Part shown: positions 1 through 7,906 of the stretch, in pieces
Layout of the letters: each line of letters starts with the position of its first letter
Position numbering within the stretch: position 1 is the stretch's first letter
NCBI GenBank assembly: GCA_963666755.2
Contig: CAXXGW010000008.1
Location: forward strand, 248,001-312,000
DNA: 64,000 bases
Direction of reading: 5' to 3'
Source of the DNA: CAXXOK01 sp963666755
Lineage (GTDB): Bacteria; Bacillota; Clostridia; Christensenellales; Aristaeellaceae
Position numbers and translations under genes: made by a program
The notes under the pieces: generated by a model
Seen by the model: only the letters and a program-made list of their open reading frames with translations
The model's database searches: none
Told to the model about the DNA's origin: nothing

Positions 1-279
1 ACCGCCGCAATAGACGTCCGAGGCCAGCCAGGCCACCTCGGGCTTCCATGGCAATTGGATCAGGCTGTCGGGATCGGGCACCGCCACGGTGTCGGGATGG
101 GCCGGGGTCTGGTCCAAATGGGTGGCGAACCCGGCGAACCCAGCGCCGTTCTTCTGCATGCCCTTGATGGCCGAGGCCGGGACCAGCTTGGCCCGCAGCA
201 CGCCGAACAGGTCCACATAGGAAATCAGGAAATACTGAATACCGCGTTCCTTGGCGATCTCGGCGAGGTCTAGAGCCAT
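1..279 (-). CDS. gmaS: Gamma-glutamylmethylamide synthetase (glutamine synthetase type III family), N-terminal part
   Basis: Only the first 93 residues are in the window; the gene runs off the left edge. The start is the ATG at 279, with AAGGGG about 8 bases upstream. The protein begins MALDLAEIAKERGIQYFLIS, followed by a DLFGVLRAK segment and a KNGAGFAGFATHL segment. These are typical of the beta-grasp domain of the GlnT/GmaS branch of glutamine synthetases. Family knowledge: GmaS uses ATP to join methylamine to glutamate, giving gamma-glutamylmethylamide, the first step of the N-methylglutamate pathway. Assignment as GmaS rather than plain GlnT rests on context: it is divergent from mgs genes and the full mgdABCD set lies about 10 kb away. 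The ATP and metal sites are outside the window. Confidence 0.8.
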   Translation of the reverse strand, partial: MALDLAEIAKERGIQYFLISYVDLFGVLRAKLVPASAIKGMQKNGAGFAGFATHLDQTPAHPDTVAVPDPDSLIQLPWKPEVAWLASDVYCGG

Positions 280-373
280 GGGAATCCCCTTGCTGATACG
301 CGCCCACGAAATGGGCAATTGCGGCGTGTGCCGCTAAATTCGGCAAAATCACCCTATGACGAACAAGGCGGCA

Positions 374-391
374 TTTCAACTGGCAAGAAAC
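374..391. promoter_or_regulatory. Variant dyad, TTTC-N9-GAAA
   Basis: TTTC at 374-377 and GAAAC at 387-391 enclose CTGGCA. The stretch from 372 (CATTTC, CTGGCA, AAC and a T-run) is strikingly like the site before mgdA at 15569-15590, but with two extra bases in the left part. It is probably a weaker copy of the same operator. Confidence 0.4.
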
Positions 392-453
392 TTTTTTTCC
401 GCAGAGAACGGATGGTGTGGCGCCTAAATGGCACTTTTCCGCCATTTCATACC

Positions 454-469
454 ATTCCCAACAGGAAAC
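454..469. promoter_or_regulatory. Operator-like dyad ATTCC-N5-GGAAAC
   Basis: Left arm ATTCC (454-458), spacer CAACA, right arm GGAAAC (464-469). It lies about 115 bases before mgsA and about 180 before gmaS. The arm sequence and 5-base spacing match the sites at 493, 8528, 10513, 15569 and 15689. Confidence 0.55.
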
Positions 470-492
470 GCCTTGCCCTCAGCCGCAGTGAC

Positions 493-509
493 GTTTCTCA
501 TAAGGAAAC
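493..509. promoter_or_regulatory. Operator-like dyad GTTTCT-N5-GGAAAC
   Basis: Left arm GTTTCT (493-498), spacer CATAA, right arm GGAAAC (504-509). Eleven of twelve arm positions fit a perfect GTTTCC/GGAAAC palindrome. It is about 75 bases upstream of the mgsA start and its centre is 40 bases from the dyad at 454-469. Confidence 0.6.
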
Positions 510-518
510 ATTTTTGCA
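504..518 (+). promoter_or_regulatory. Possible weak sigma-54 promoter for mgsA
   Basis: GG at 504-505 and GC within TTTTTGCA at 516-517 are separated by the required 10 bases. The -12 part is good but the -24 part (GGAAAC) departs from GGCAC. It overlaps the right arm of the operator dyad, so the GG may simply belong to that dyad. A start of transcription near 529 would leave a leader of about 55 bases. Confidence 0.3.
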
Positions 519-584
519 CAAACCCATTGACCCCTTTCCCGCCCCCTTGCTAGGGTCGAGCCATCGCACGAAGGAGATACGGTC

Positions 585-1481
585 ATGTGCGGAATCGCAG
601 GAATTCTCTTCAAGAAGCCGGTCAGCAATCAGGTGCTGGGCCGCGCGCTGGCCGACATGATGGACGGCTGTCAGCATCGCGGCCCCGATTCCACCGGCTT
701 CGCGCTGTATGAAAAGGACGTGGACGGGCTGCGGCTGCGCTTCCTGGTGGATGACGAGCAGGCGGTGGCGCGCATCAAGGCGGCGCTGACCGAGCACGGC
801 GCCACCCTGAAGGCCGACCGGCGCGAGGGCTCGACCTATGTGGCCGAGGTCGCCTATAGCGGCGAAATCCGCCCCTTCGCCTATGCCATGGAACACGCTG
901 CCAAGCTGGTATCCATCGGCACCTCGCTGGATATCATCAAGGATGTGGGCACGTCGCGCGACCTGGACGGCATCTACAACATCGGCCGCATCACCGGCAG
1001 CCACGGCCTGGGCCATGTGCGTCTTGCCACCGAATCCGACGTCAAGCCCGAGGCGGCGCATCCGTTCTGGGCCACCGGCTTCGCCGACGTCGCCATCGTC
1101 CATAACGGCCAGATCACCAATTACTGGAAGATGCGCCGCCGCCTGGAAGCGCGCGGCTTCGAGTTCCGCACCGACAACGATTCCGAACTGATCGCCGTCT
1201 ACATCGCCGACAAGATGGCCCAGGGCATCGCGCTGGAGGCGGCGCTGGAGCAATCGGTGGACGATCTGGACGGCACCTTCTCGTTCCTGGTGTCCACCAA
1301 GGACGGCATCGGCTTCGCCAAAGACCGTCTGGCTGCCAAGCCCATGGTCATGTACGAGGACGACAGCATCGTCGCCATCGCCTCGGAAGAAGTGTCGCTG
1401 AACCGGCTGTTCCCCGGTCAGCCCCTTTCCACCACCGAACCTTTGCCGGGGACGCACCAGACATGGTCACGATCGATCTGA
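585..1481 (+). CDS. mgsA: N-methylglutamate synthase subunit A (class II glutamine amidotransferase domain, GlxB-like)
   Basis: This 298-residue protein begins MCGIAGI, so Cys2 becomes the N-terminal nucleophile of an Ntn-type glutamine amidotransferase after Met removal. The HRGPDSTGF segment near residue 28, and the HNGQITNY and DNDSE segments near residues 170-200, are the expected substrate-binding parts. It has only the amidotransferase domain, as in GlxB. In the pathway this domain would release methylamine from gamma-glutamylmethylamide and pass it to the synthase site. The start is fixed by AAGGAG about 8 bases upstream. The stop lies 19 bases inside the next gene, which indicates translational coupling. 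Without the mgd genes nearby it could have been called a generic GlxB. Confidence 0.85.
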   Translation: MCGIAGILFKKPVSNQVLGRALADMMDGCQHRGPDSTGFALYEKDVDGLRLRFLVDDEQAVARIKAALTEHGATLKADRREGSTYVAEVAYSGEIRPFAYAMEHAAKLVSIGTSLDIIKDVGTSRDLDGIYNIGRITGSHGLGHVRLATESDVKPEAAHPFWATGFADVAIVHNGQITNYWKMRRRLEARGFEFRTDNDSELIAVYIADKMAQGIALEAALEQSVDDLDGTFSFLVSTKDGIGFAKDRLAAKPMVMYEDDSIVAIASEEVSLNRLFPGQPLSTTEPLPGTHQTWSRSI

Positions 1482-3421
1482 GCACCACGCCCGTGCGCGC
1501 GGGCAACGAGACCCTGCGCGCCGCCGCCCAGCGCGGCGAGGACATCGAAATCCTCAACCCCGACGCCCGCCACCATATCGGCGTCGGCCTGACCGCGCCG
1601 GTCACCGTGCGCATCAAGGGCTCGGCCGGGTATTTCTGCGCCGGTCTGTCGCACGGCGCCCGTTTCGAGGTGGAGTCCAACGTCGGCTGGGGCGTCGGCG
1701 ATTCCATGTATGCCGGGTCGGTGGTGGTCGGCGGCAACGCGGGCGCCATCGCCGGTGTGGCGCTGCGCGGCGGCGAAGTGGTGATCAAGGGCAACGTCGG
1801 CAGCCGCGCCGGTCAGGTGATGAAGGCCGGGACCCTGCTGGTCTGCGGCAAGGCCAGTTTCCTGGCGGGCTACATGATGTATGGCGGCCGCATCGTCATC
1901 CTGGGCGATTCCGGCGAACGGGTCGGCGAGGACATGTCGGCGGGCGCCATCTATGTGGGCGGCAAGGTGCAGAGCCTGGGCTCGGATGCCGCCATCGCCG
2001 AGACCAGCGCCGAGGAGTATGCCGACATCCGCGCCTTCCTGGCGAAATACGGCATCCCGTTCGCGGGCCGCTTTACCAAGATCGTCAACGCCGGGACCAA
2101 GCTGCGCTACGGCGTCAACGAACCCATCAGCCGCCCGCTGCCCCACCCGGTGTTTTCCGAGGGCGGCAGCTATTGGAACGCCAAGGTGGTCGAGGATATC
2201 GGCGCCAAAAGCCTGATCGGCCGTTACCGCATCCGCGGCTACGGCGCCGCCAAGGCGGTACCGCATTTCGGCGACATCGCCTTCAAGGTCGATCCCGCCC
2301 GCATCGGAATGGCGGACGACCCGACCAAGGCGGTCAAGCTGGGCATGACCTTGGGCGACCGTTTCGGCGCCAAGCCGCTGCATCTATCCATGCCGGTGCT
2401 GATCGCCCCCATGAGCTTCGGCGCGCTGTCCAAATCCACCAAGATCGCCCTGGCCCGCGCCTCGCGCCTGTCGGGCATCGTCGAGAACACCGGCGAAGGC
2501 GGCATGCTGCCCGAGCAGCGGGCCGAGGCGGCGCAGTTGATCTATCAGTGTCTGTCCGGCCGCCTGGGCTGGAACATCCACGACATGCTGAAGGCCGACG
2601 CGCTGGAAATCTATATCAGCCAGGGCGCCAAGCCCGGCCTGGGCGGCCAGTTGATGGCGAAGAAGGTGACCAAGGAACTGGCCGCCATCCGCGGCATTCC
2701 CGAAGGCATCGATCTGCGCTCGCCATCGCGCCACCCCGACATCATGGGTGCCGACGATCTGGTCATCAAGGTCGAGGAATTCCGCGAGGCCACCGGCTAT
2801 TCCAAGCCGGTCTCGGTCAAGATGGGCGCGGGCCGCGTGCGCGACGACATCAAGATCGCCTACAAGGACGGCTTCGATTTCGTGCAATTGGACGGCTTGC
2901 AGGGCTCGACCGGCGCCGCCTCGACCGAGGTGCTGGAAAACGTCGGCATCCCCACCCTGGCGGCGCTGCAAGAGGCGTTGGACGGCCTCAACGAAATCGG
3001 CCATGACGGTTCCATGCCGGTGGTGCTGATGGGCGGCATCAAGGACGGCATCGACGCCGCCAAGGCGCTGGCCCTGGGCGCGAGCGCCGTCGCCATGGGC
3101 ACCGCCGCGCTGATCGCCGGTGGCTGCATCAGTTGCATGCAGTGCCATGTGGGCAATTGCGTGGTCGGCATCGCGACCCAGGATCCCGAGCACGAGGCCC
3201 GCTACCAGACCGAGCTTCAGGCCCAGGCCATCCACCGCTTCCTGGAATCGGTGCGCTGGCAATTGGCCGCCATCACCCAGGCGCTGGGCTATGGCGATTT
3301 CCGCCAGCTCTCCCGCGCCGATCTGGTGGCCCTGACCCCGGAAGCCGCCGCCATCACCGGCCTGCCCTATGAACCGGGCTACCGCGCGGTGGCCGAGGGA
3401 CTGGCCGCCAAGGTCGCCTGA
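1463..3421 (+). CDS. N-methylglutamate synthase, fused subunits B and C (GXGXG domain + FMN glutamate-synthase domain)
   Basis: A single uninterrupted 652-residue ORF carries two parts that are usually separate genes (mgsB/glxC and mgsC/glxD). Residues 1 to about 215 form the GXGXG beta-helix domain, with repeated glycine-rich turns such as GWGVGDSMYAG and GGNAGAIAGVALRGGEV. From about residue 240 comes the FMN-binding glutamate synthase barrel, with APMSFGALS, NTGEGGM, KPGLGGQ and a terminal GGIKDGIDAAKALALGA. A Cys-rich loop (C555, C558, C561, C566) fits the [3Fe-4S] site of glutamate synthases. Predicted role: transfer of methylamine to 2-oxoglutarate to give N-methylglutamate, with electrons entering via FMN. 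It overlaps mgsA by 19 bases. The fusion is real in this sequence, since both frames are one frame with no stop. Confidence 0.85.
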   Translation: MVTIDLSTTPVRAGNETLRAAAQRGEDIEILNPDARHHIGVGLTAPVTVRIKGSAGYFCAGLSHGARFEVESNVGWGVGDSMYAGSVVVGGNAGAIAGVALRGGEVVIKGNVGSRAGQVMKAGTLLVCGKASFLAGYMMYGGRIVILGDSGERVGEDMSAGAIYVGGKVQSLGSDAAIAETSAEEYADIRAFLAKYGIPFAGRFTKIVNAGTKLRYGVNEPISRPLPHPVFSEGGSYWNAKVVEDIGAKSLIGRYRIRGYGAAKAVPHFGDIAFKVDPARIGMADDPTKAVKLGMTLGDRFGAKPLHLSMPVLIAPMSFGALSKSTKIALARASRLSGIVENTGEGGMLPEQRAEAAQLIYQCLSGRLGWNIHDMLKADALEIYISQGAKPGLGGQLMAKKVTKELAAIRGIPEGIDLRSPSRHPDIMGADDLVIKVEEFREATGYSKPVSVKMGAGRVRDDIKIAYKDGFDFVQLDGLQGSTGAASTEVLENVGIPTLAALQEALDGLNEIGHDGSMPVVLMGGIKDGIDAAKALALGASAVAMGTAALIAGGCISCMQCHVGNCVVGIATQDPEHEARYQTELQAQAIHRFLESVRWQLAAITQALGYGDFRQLSRADLVALTPEAAAITGLPYEPGYRAVAEGLAAKVA

Positions 3422-3445
3422 CCAAACGTTTACCCCCCACCCCGA

Positions 3446-3468
3446 CCCTCCCCCGCCAGGGGGGAGGG
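3446..3468. repeat. Short G/C palindrome between mgsBC and the flavoprotein gene
   Basis: CCCTCCCCC (3446-3454) can pair with GGGGGAGGG (3460-3468). Similar CCCTCCCC/GGGGAGGG hairpins are scattered between genes in many alphaproteobacterial genomes. I saw only this copy here. No T-run follows, so it is not a classical terminator; the ribosome site of the next gene lies just after it. Confidence 0.5.
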
Positions 3469-3482
3469 AGTGAGGTAATGTC

Positions 3483-5969
3483 ATGAGCTGCAAGCCCTTC
3501 TCGCTGGACCTCGCCGCCGACCAGAGCGGCCTGCCCCATTACGAGCCGCCGCCCTGTCAGGTGGCCTGCCCCATCGGCACCGATGTCGGGTCCTATGTCG
3601 GCCTGATCTGGAGCGGCGATTATTCCGGCGCGCTGGAGGCCATCACCGCCACCAACCCGTTCTCGGGGGTGTGCGGCCGGGTGTGCGACGCGCCGTGCGA
3701 ACCGGCCTGCCGCCGCGCCAATGCCGACGGCGCCGTCGCCATCCGCGCCCTCAAGCGGTCGGTGATGGACGCCCTGGGGCCGGATTTCCACCTGCCCGCC
3801 ATCGCCGCCGACAAGCCCAAATCCGTCGCCATCATCGGTGCCGGTCCCGCCGGTTTGACCGCCGCCCAGGACATCGCCGCCGCCGGATACAAGGTGGACG
3901 TCTACGAGGCGCTGCCCAAGGCGGGCGGCATGATGGCCTGGGGTATTCCCGATTTCCGCCTGCCGCCCGAGATCGTCGAGCAGGACGTGGCCCGCATCCT
4001 GGAACGCTGCCCCGGCATCACCCTGCATCTGTCCACGCCGCTGGGTGACGCGGTGACGCTGGAGCAGTTGCGCGCCCGCCACGATGCCGTGCTGCTGACC
4101 ATCGGCGCCAGCGCCGGGCGCAAGCTGGGGGTGCCCGGCGACGATCTGCCGCAGGTGGTGGACGGCGTCACCTTCCTGAACAAGGTGAACGGCGGCGAGC
4201 GTCCGCAACTACCGTCCCATGTGGTGGTGATCGGCGGCGGCGACGTCGCCATGGATGCCTGCCGCACCGCCCGGCGTCTGCCCGGCGTCAAGAAGGTCAC
4301 CGTGCTGTACCGCCGCGGCCCCGACGAGATTCCCGCCCGCCACCATGAAATCTCGGCGGCCCTGGCCGAGGGGATCGAGATCGTCTATCACGTCGCCCCC
4401 GCCGCCATCGTCCAGGCCTCGGGCGGCGCCGTCGAACTGCGCTGCCTGAAGACCGAACTGGGCGAACCCGGCGCCGATGGCCGCCGCGCCTTCCGCACCA
4501 TTCCCGGTTCCGAATTCACCGTCAGCGCCGGATTGGTGATCGCTGCCGTCGGGCAAAAGGCGGTCAGTCTGGATCTGGCCAAGCACGGCCTGATGGACGG
4601 CGACCGCATCGCCACCGCCGAAGCCGACATGAGCACCCGCCTGCCGGGTGTCTATGCGGCGGGCGACGCCGCCTTCGGCTCCAGCACCATCGTCCAGGCC
4701 ATGTTCCAGGGCCACAAGGCGGCCTATTACGTGCTGGCGGCGCTGGAGGGCGAGGCCCATCCCGCTCCCTACCGCACCCCCTACCGCACCCGCGCCGCCG
4801 CTTTGGCCCAGGACCCGGCCTGGGAAAAACTGGGCCGGGTCGAGCCCCGCTTCCTGGGCCTGCGCGACGATGCCTTCGCCGATGCCGAGGCCGGATACGA
4901 CGACCAGACCGCCAAGGAACAGGCGGCGCGTTGCTATCGCTGCGATACCGAAACCGGCTCGACCGATTATTCGGTGAAAATGCGCGAGGCCATCTTCGCC
5001 CTGGCCCGCGCCGATGCCACCCCCGCCGACGTGGCGCGGCTGACCCGCACCCGGCTGGATGCCCGGCCGGAGCCGGTTCCGGCGGCACGGGCCACCTTCG
5101 ACCAGTTGGTGTTCCTGCCCGCCAACCTGACCCGCCTGGTCATCGACCCCTATCGTGAATCCTGCAAGACCGCGACCGAGCTGACCGCGACCCTGCGGCT
5201 CGACCATCCCATGCTGGTGGGCGGGCTGGACGCGGCGCCCGAGGCGGTGAAGGCCGCCGCCGCGACCGCCATCGCCCAATCGGGCAGCGCCTATATGGGC
5301 CGCAATCCCATCGGCGCCGGGGTGCCGTGGCTGCAAGTGCTGCCGCCCGGTACCACCGCCCTGGCGGGGGCGGCGCTGGTGCTGGCGGTGGGCACGCCCC
5401 ATGCCGCGCCGGTCAAACCCGCCTTGGCCCATCCCGGCCAATCGTGGGGCGTGATCGTCAATGCCGCCCATCTGGATGCCGCCCTTGATCTGGCGGTGAC
5501 CGAGGGCGCCGATCTGGTGGTGCTGGACGGCACCGGCGTGCTGCCCGCCGATTGGGCCGATCTGGGCGGCGCCCCCGATCTGTCGCTGTTGTCCGCCGCC
5601 ATCACCAAGCTGCGGGCGCTGAAGGCCGAGGAACGCTTCCCGCTGCTGTGGTTCGGCGGCTTGCGCTCCGGCACCGACATGGCCAAGGCGATGGCGTTGG
5701 GCGCCAATGGCGGCATCGCCTGCACCGCCGCCGCCATTGCCTTGGGCGGCGTCCCCCAGGTCAGCGGCGTGGAGTTCAACCCGCTGGAGGATGCCGCCGG
5801 ATCGCTGGCCCGTTTCCTCAAGGCGGCGGTGTCGGAATGCTCGATGATGGCCCGCTGCACCGGCAAGACCAACGTGCACAATCTGGAGCCCGAGGATTTG
5901 CGCACCACGGCCCTTGAGGCGCAACGCGCCACCGGCATCGTCATGGCGGGCCTGAAAAAGGCCGGATGA
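3483..5969 (+). CDS. GltD-like NAD(P)H flavoprotein fused to a degenerate glutamate-synthase barrel
   Basis: The 828-residue protein has an unusual layout. Residues 1-110 carry the Cys-rich ferredoxin-like region of glutamate synthase small subunits (CQVACPIGTD, then CGRVCDAPCEPACRR). FAD (IIGAGPAGLTAA, about residue 118) and NAD(P)H (VVIGGGDVAMDACR, about residue 250) folds follow. A further pair CYRC lies near residue 484. From about residue 540 the chain resembles part of an FMN barrel, ending in WFGGLRSGTDMAKAMALGA, but it lacks the Cys cluster and most FMN-site motifs. The family passes electrons from NADPH to the FMN/Fe-S synthase subunit. I infer it feeds the fused MgsBC just upstream. 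The start is supported by GAGG 7 bases before the ATG. A terminator follows the stop. Confidence 0.75.
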   Translation: MSCKPFSLDLAADQSGLPHYEPPPCQVACPIGTDVGSYVGLIWSGDYSGALEAITATNPFSGVCGRVCDAPCEPACRRANADGAVAIRALKRSVMDALGPDFHLPAIAADKPKSVAIIGAGPAGLTAAQDIAAAGYKVDVYEALPKAGGMMAWGIPDFRLPPEIVEQDVARILERCPGITLHLSTPLGDAVTLEQLRARHDAVLLTIGASAGRKLGVPGDDLPQVVDGVTFLNKVNGGERPQLPSHVVVIGGGDVAMDACRTARRLPGVKKVTVLYRRGPDEIPARHHEISAALAEGIEIVYHVAPAAIVQASGGAVELRCLKTELGEPGADGRRAFRTIPGSEFTVSAGLVIAAVGQKAVSLDLAKHGLMDGDRIATAEADMSTRLPGVYAAGDAAFGSSTIVQAMFQGHKAAYYVLAALEGEAHPAPYRTPYRTRAAALAQDPAWEKLGRVEPRFLGLRDDAFADAEAGYDDQTAKEQAARCYRCDTETGSTDYSVKMREAIFALARADATPADVARLTRTRLDARPEPVPAARATFDQLVFLPANLTRLVIDPYRESCKTATELTATLRLDHPMLVGGLDAAPEAVKAAAATAIAQSGSAYMGRNPIGAGVPWLQVLPPGTTALAGAALVLAVGTPHAAPVKPALAHPGQSWGVIVNAAHLDAALDLAVTEGADLVVLDGTGVLPADWADLGGAPDLSLLSAAITKLRALKAEERFPLLWFGGLRSGTDMAKAMALGANGGIACTAAAIALGGVPQVSGVEFNPLEDAAGSLARFLKAAVSECSMMARCTGKTNVHNLEPEDLRTTALEAQRATGIVMAGLKKAG

Positions 5970-6000
5970 TATAAATAAAATTTAAATGAAACTGCGTGCA

Positions 6001-6046
6001 AAGCCGGTGCATTGGATACATCAATGCACCGGCTTTTTGCTTTTTC
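6001..6046 (+). terminator. Rho-independent terminator of the mgs operon
   Basis: A perfect 14-bp stem (6001-6014 with 6022-6035) with a 7-base loop is followed by TTTTTGCTTTTT. It lies about 30 bases after the stop of the flavoprotein gene. Confidence 0.9.
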
Positions 6047-6088
6047 TAGAGGTTGTGGGCCATACGCACAGGATTGATCAAGCCTTCG

Positions 6089-6100
6089 GCGCATATGCAC
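6089..6100. promoter_or_regulatory. Candidate enhancer dyad upstream of the sigma-54 promoter
   Basis: GCGCATATGCAC is a near-palindrome about 85 bases before the predicted transcription start at about 6179. A related sequence (GCGCATACATGCAC) sits at a similar distance from the glnK promoter. Both could be sites for an NtrC-type activator, but the match to the enteric NtrC consensus is only partial. Confidence 0.3.
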
Positions 6101-6152
6101 AGATATTAGCCATGACCAATACCTTGTAGACGGAATTCCCTGCCGATTTCAT

Positions 6153-6168
6153 TGGCATATGGTTTGCA
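6153..6168 (+). promoter_or_regulatory. Sigma-54 promoter of the chemoreceptor gene
   Basis: TGGCAT-N5-TTGCA differs from the TGGCAC-N5-TTGCA consensus by one base. GG (6154-6155) and GC (6166-6167) are exactly 10 bases apart. It predicts transcription from about 6179, only 33 bases before the ATG at 6212. That in turn argues against the longer reading frame that opens at 6152. Confidence 0.75.
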
Positions 6169-6211
6169 GATATTCCCGCCAGAATTGGCTTCACGCGGGA
6201 GCGCCGCAGGA

Positions 6212-7906
6212 ATGACCGTGTCCGAGGATACCCAGACGCCACCCGATCCGGTGCCCGCCGCCGCCACCCTGCTGCGTCATGCCCGCGCCCTGGCCGGACA
6301 CGCGGTTACCGCCGCCGGATGTCAGGCCCAGGCCTTCGACGAGATCGCCGCCCGTACCAGCGACTTGACCCAGGCCCTGCGCTCGACCGAAAGCGACCTG
6401 GAGGAATCCAACGCTCGTGCCGGAACGGTGCGCCGCACCACTGAGGCCCGCATCGACCACATCGCCGGATCAATCCGCCAACGGCTGGACGACAGCTCGC
6501 GCGCCTTGCAGGACAAGGGCACGCGGGCGGCACGGGTGCTGCATTCCATTTCCACCATTGGCGGCAAGGTGCGCATGCTGGCCATGAACGCCCGCATCGA
6601 GGCGGCGCGGGCGGGCGAGCATGGCCAGGGCTTTGCCGTGGTCGCCAACGAGGTCGGCACCCTGGCCAACCACACCCTGCAACAGGCGGCAGAAGCGGCG
6701 GAAGCCCTGGATTTCAGCGACATCTTCGCCATCCTGGAGCAAACGGTGGCCGAAATCGCCGGGCAATTGGCGGAATTGCAGACCCTGACCGAAAGCTCGC
6801 TGGGCGATCTGGAGACCATGCTGGGCGGCATCGCCGCCAATGTGGACGACATCGCCAGCCATAACGGCGTCATCCGCGAGATGATCGATCTGGGCAACGC
6901 CACCCGTACCCGCACGCTGGACAAGATGGCACGGGTGGACGACGAACTGGGCGCATTGGGCGAGGCCCTGGCGCAACCACCCGAACAGCGCCTGCCGCCG
7001 CTGTGCGCCCTGGCCGAGCGGCACAAGGTCACCCTGGACCCCGCTTATGACCGGCTGGCCGACATCCAGGCGCGCGGCGCCTTGCGGGTGGCGGTCGAGC
7101 CGCGCTTCGTCGGCCTGTCGTTTCGCCGCCAGCCGGGGGGCGAACTGGAAGGCCTGGACGTGGAATATGCCCGCGCCTTCGCCCGGTCGTTGGGGGTGCG
7201 CTGCGAGTTCATCGAACATCCCTGGGACCAGTTGACCGAATTGCTGGCCGCCGGACGCCACGCGGGCGAGGCGCCGGTGGATGTGGTGTGGTCGGCGCTG
7301 CCGCCCAGCGCCAGCTTCGCCGGAACCGCCTATTCCGACACCTACACCTGGCTGCCCTTCGTGCTGGCCCGCCGGGCCGGCGACAGCCGTATCAACGGGC
7401 TGGCCGATCTGGACGGCAAGGTGCTGGGCGTCATCAACGACCCCGGCGCCTTCGCGGTGCTGGAAGCGGCGGGGGTGCGCTGGCCCGCCAATGCCCGCAA
7501 GCCGGGCGGCACCATCATGCTGTCCAATCTGGTGGCTTATTCCGACCAGAGCCGTATTCATGATTGTCTGGCAAACGGCGTGGTGGACGGCTTTTGCGTC
7601 GATCTGCCCATCTATCACTGGGCCTGCACCGACCCAGCCAGCCCGTGGCACGGCAGGATCGAGATCATCGGCGGCAATCTGGCGACGCAGCCCTATTACT
7701 ACGCGGTCGGCGTCGCCGCCGAGGCGGCATCCTATCCCCTGCTGAAGGAAATCAACGCCTTCCTGGCCGCCTTCCGCACCAGCCCGGAGCGCGACGCCCT
7801 GGAACAACACTGGCAGGGCGCGGTGACCGAGGGCCGAATCAGCTATCGCGACGAACCGGGCAATTTGCCCGGCGAGGACGAACTGAAGGCGCTGGCTGGG
7901 GGCTAA
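6212..7906 (+). CDS. Soluble chemoreceptor-like protein: MCP signalling region followed by a family-3 solute-binding domain
   Basis: This 564-residue protein has no membrane segment and no signal peptide. The first part is coiled coil with an MCP-like stretch near residues 125-155 (MLAMNARIEAARAGE, then GFAVVANEVGTLA). The second part, from about residue 280, is a complete SBP_bac_3 fold opening LADIQARGALRVAVEPRF, of the amino-acid-binding type. The hairpin tip differs from the canonical QTNLLALNAA, so binding to CheA/CheW is uncertain. The start at 6212 has GGGAG 9 bases upstream and fits the sigma-54 promoter; an in-frame ATG at 6152 lies upstream of the predicted transcript. The binding domain would act in the cytoplasm, perhaps reading a metabolite of the surrounding pathway (inference). 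Confidence 0.75.
   Translation: MTVSEDTQTPPDPVPAAATLLRHARALAGHAVTAAGCQAQAFDEIAARTSDLTQALRSTESDLEESNARAGTVRRTTEARIDHIAGSIRQRLDDSSRALQDKGTRAARVLHSISTIGGKVRMLAMNARIEAARAGEHGQGFAVVANEVGTLANHTLQQAAEAAEALDFSDIFAILEQTVAEIAGQLAELQTLTESSLGDLETMLGGIAANVDDIASHNGVIREMIDLGNATRTRTLDKMARVDDELGALGEALAQPPEQRLPPLCALAERHKVTLDPAYDRLADIQARGALRVAVEPRFVGLSFRRQPGGELEGLDVEYARAFARSLGVRCEFIEHPWDQLTELLAAGRHAGEAPVDVVWSALPPSASFAGTAYSDTYTWLPFVLARRAGDSRINGLADLDGKVLGVINDPGAFAVLEAAGVRWPANARKPGGTIMLSNLVAYSDQSRIHDCLANGVVDGFCVDLPIYHWACTDPASPWHGRIEIIGGNLATQPYYYAVGVAAEAASYPLLKEINAFLAAFRTSPERDALEQHWQGAVTEGRISYRDEPGNLPGEDELKALAGG

Larger units (their letters stand above)
280..584. promoter_or_regulatory. Divergent gmaS / mgsA control region
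   Basis: This 305-base intergenic stretch has no convincing ORF. It is clearly more A/T-rich than its surroundings and holds several copies or near-copies of a dyad related to GTTTCC-N5-GGAAAC. The best are at 454-469 and 493-509, with weaker relatives at 374-391 and 396-410. AAGGAG at about 571-576 is the ribosome site of mgsA. A loose sigma-54-like pair (GG at 504-505, GC at 516-517) is listed separately. Confidence 0.7.

Noticed and set aside
4209..5924. Long minus-strand frame opposite the GltD-like gene
   Set aside because: Repetitive Gly/Gln/His composition without motifs; shadow frame.
6152..6211. Upstream start for the MCP-SBP gene (ATG at 6152)
   Set aside because: It falls inside the sigma-54 promoter and before the predicted transcription start, and has no ribosome site.
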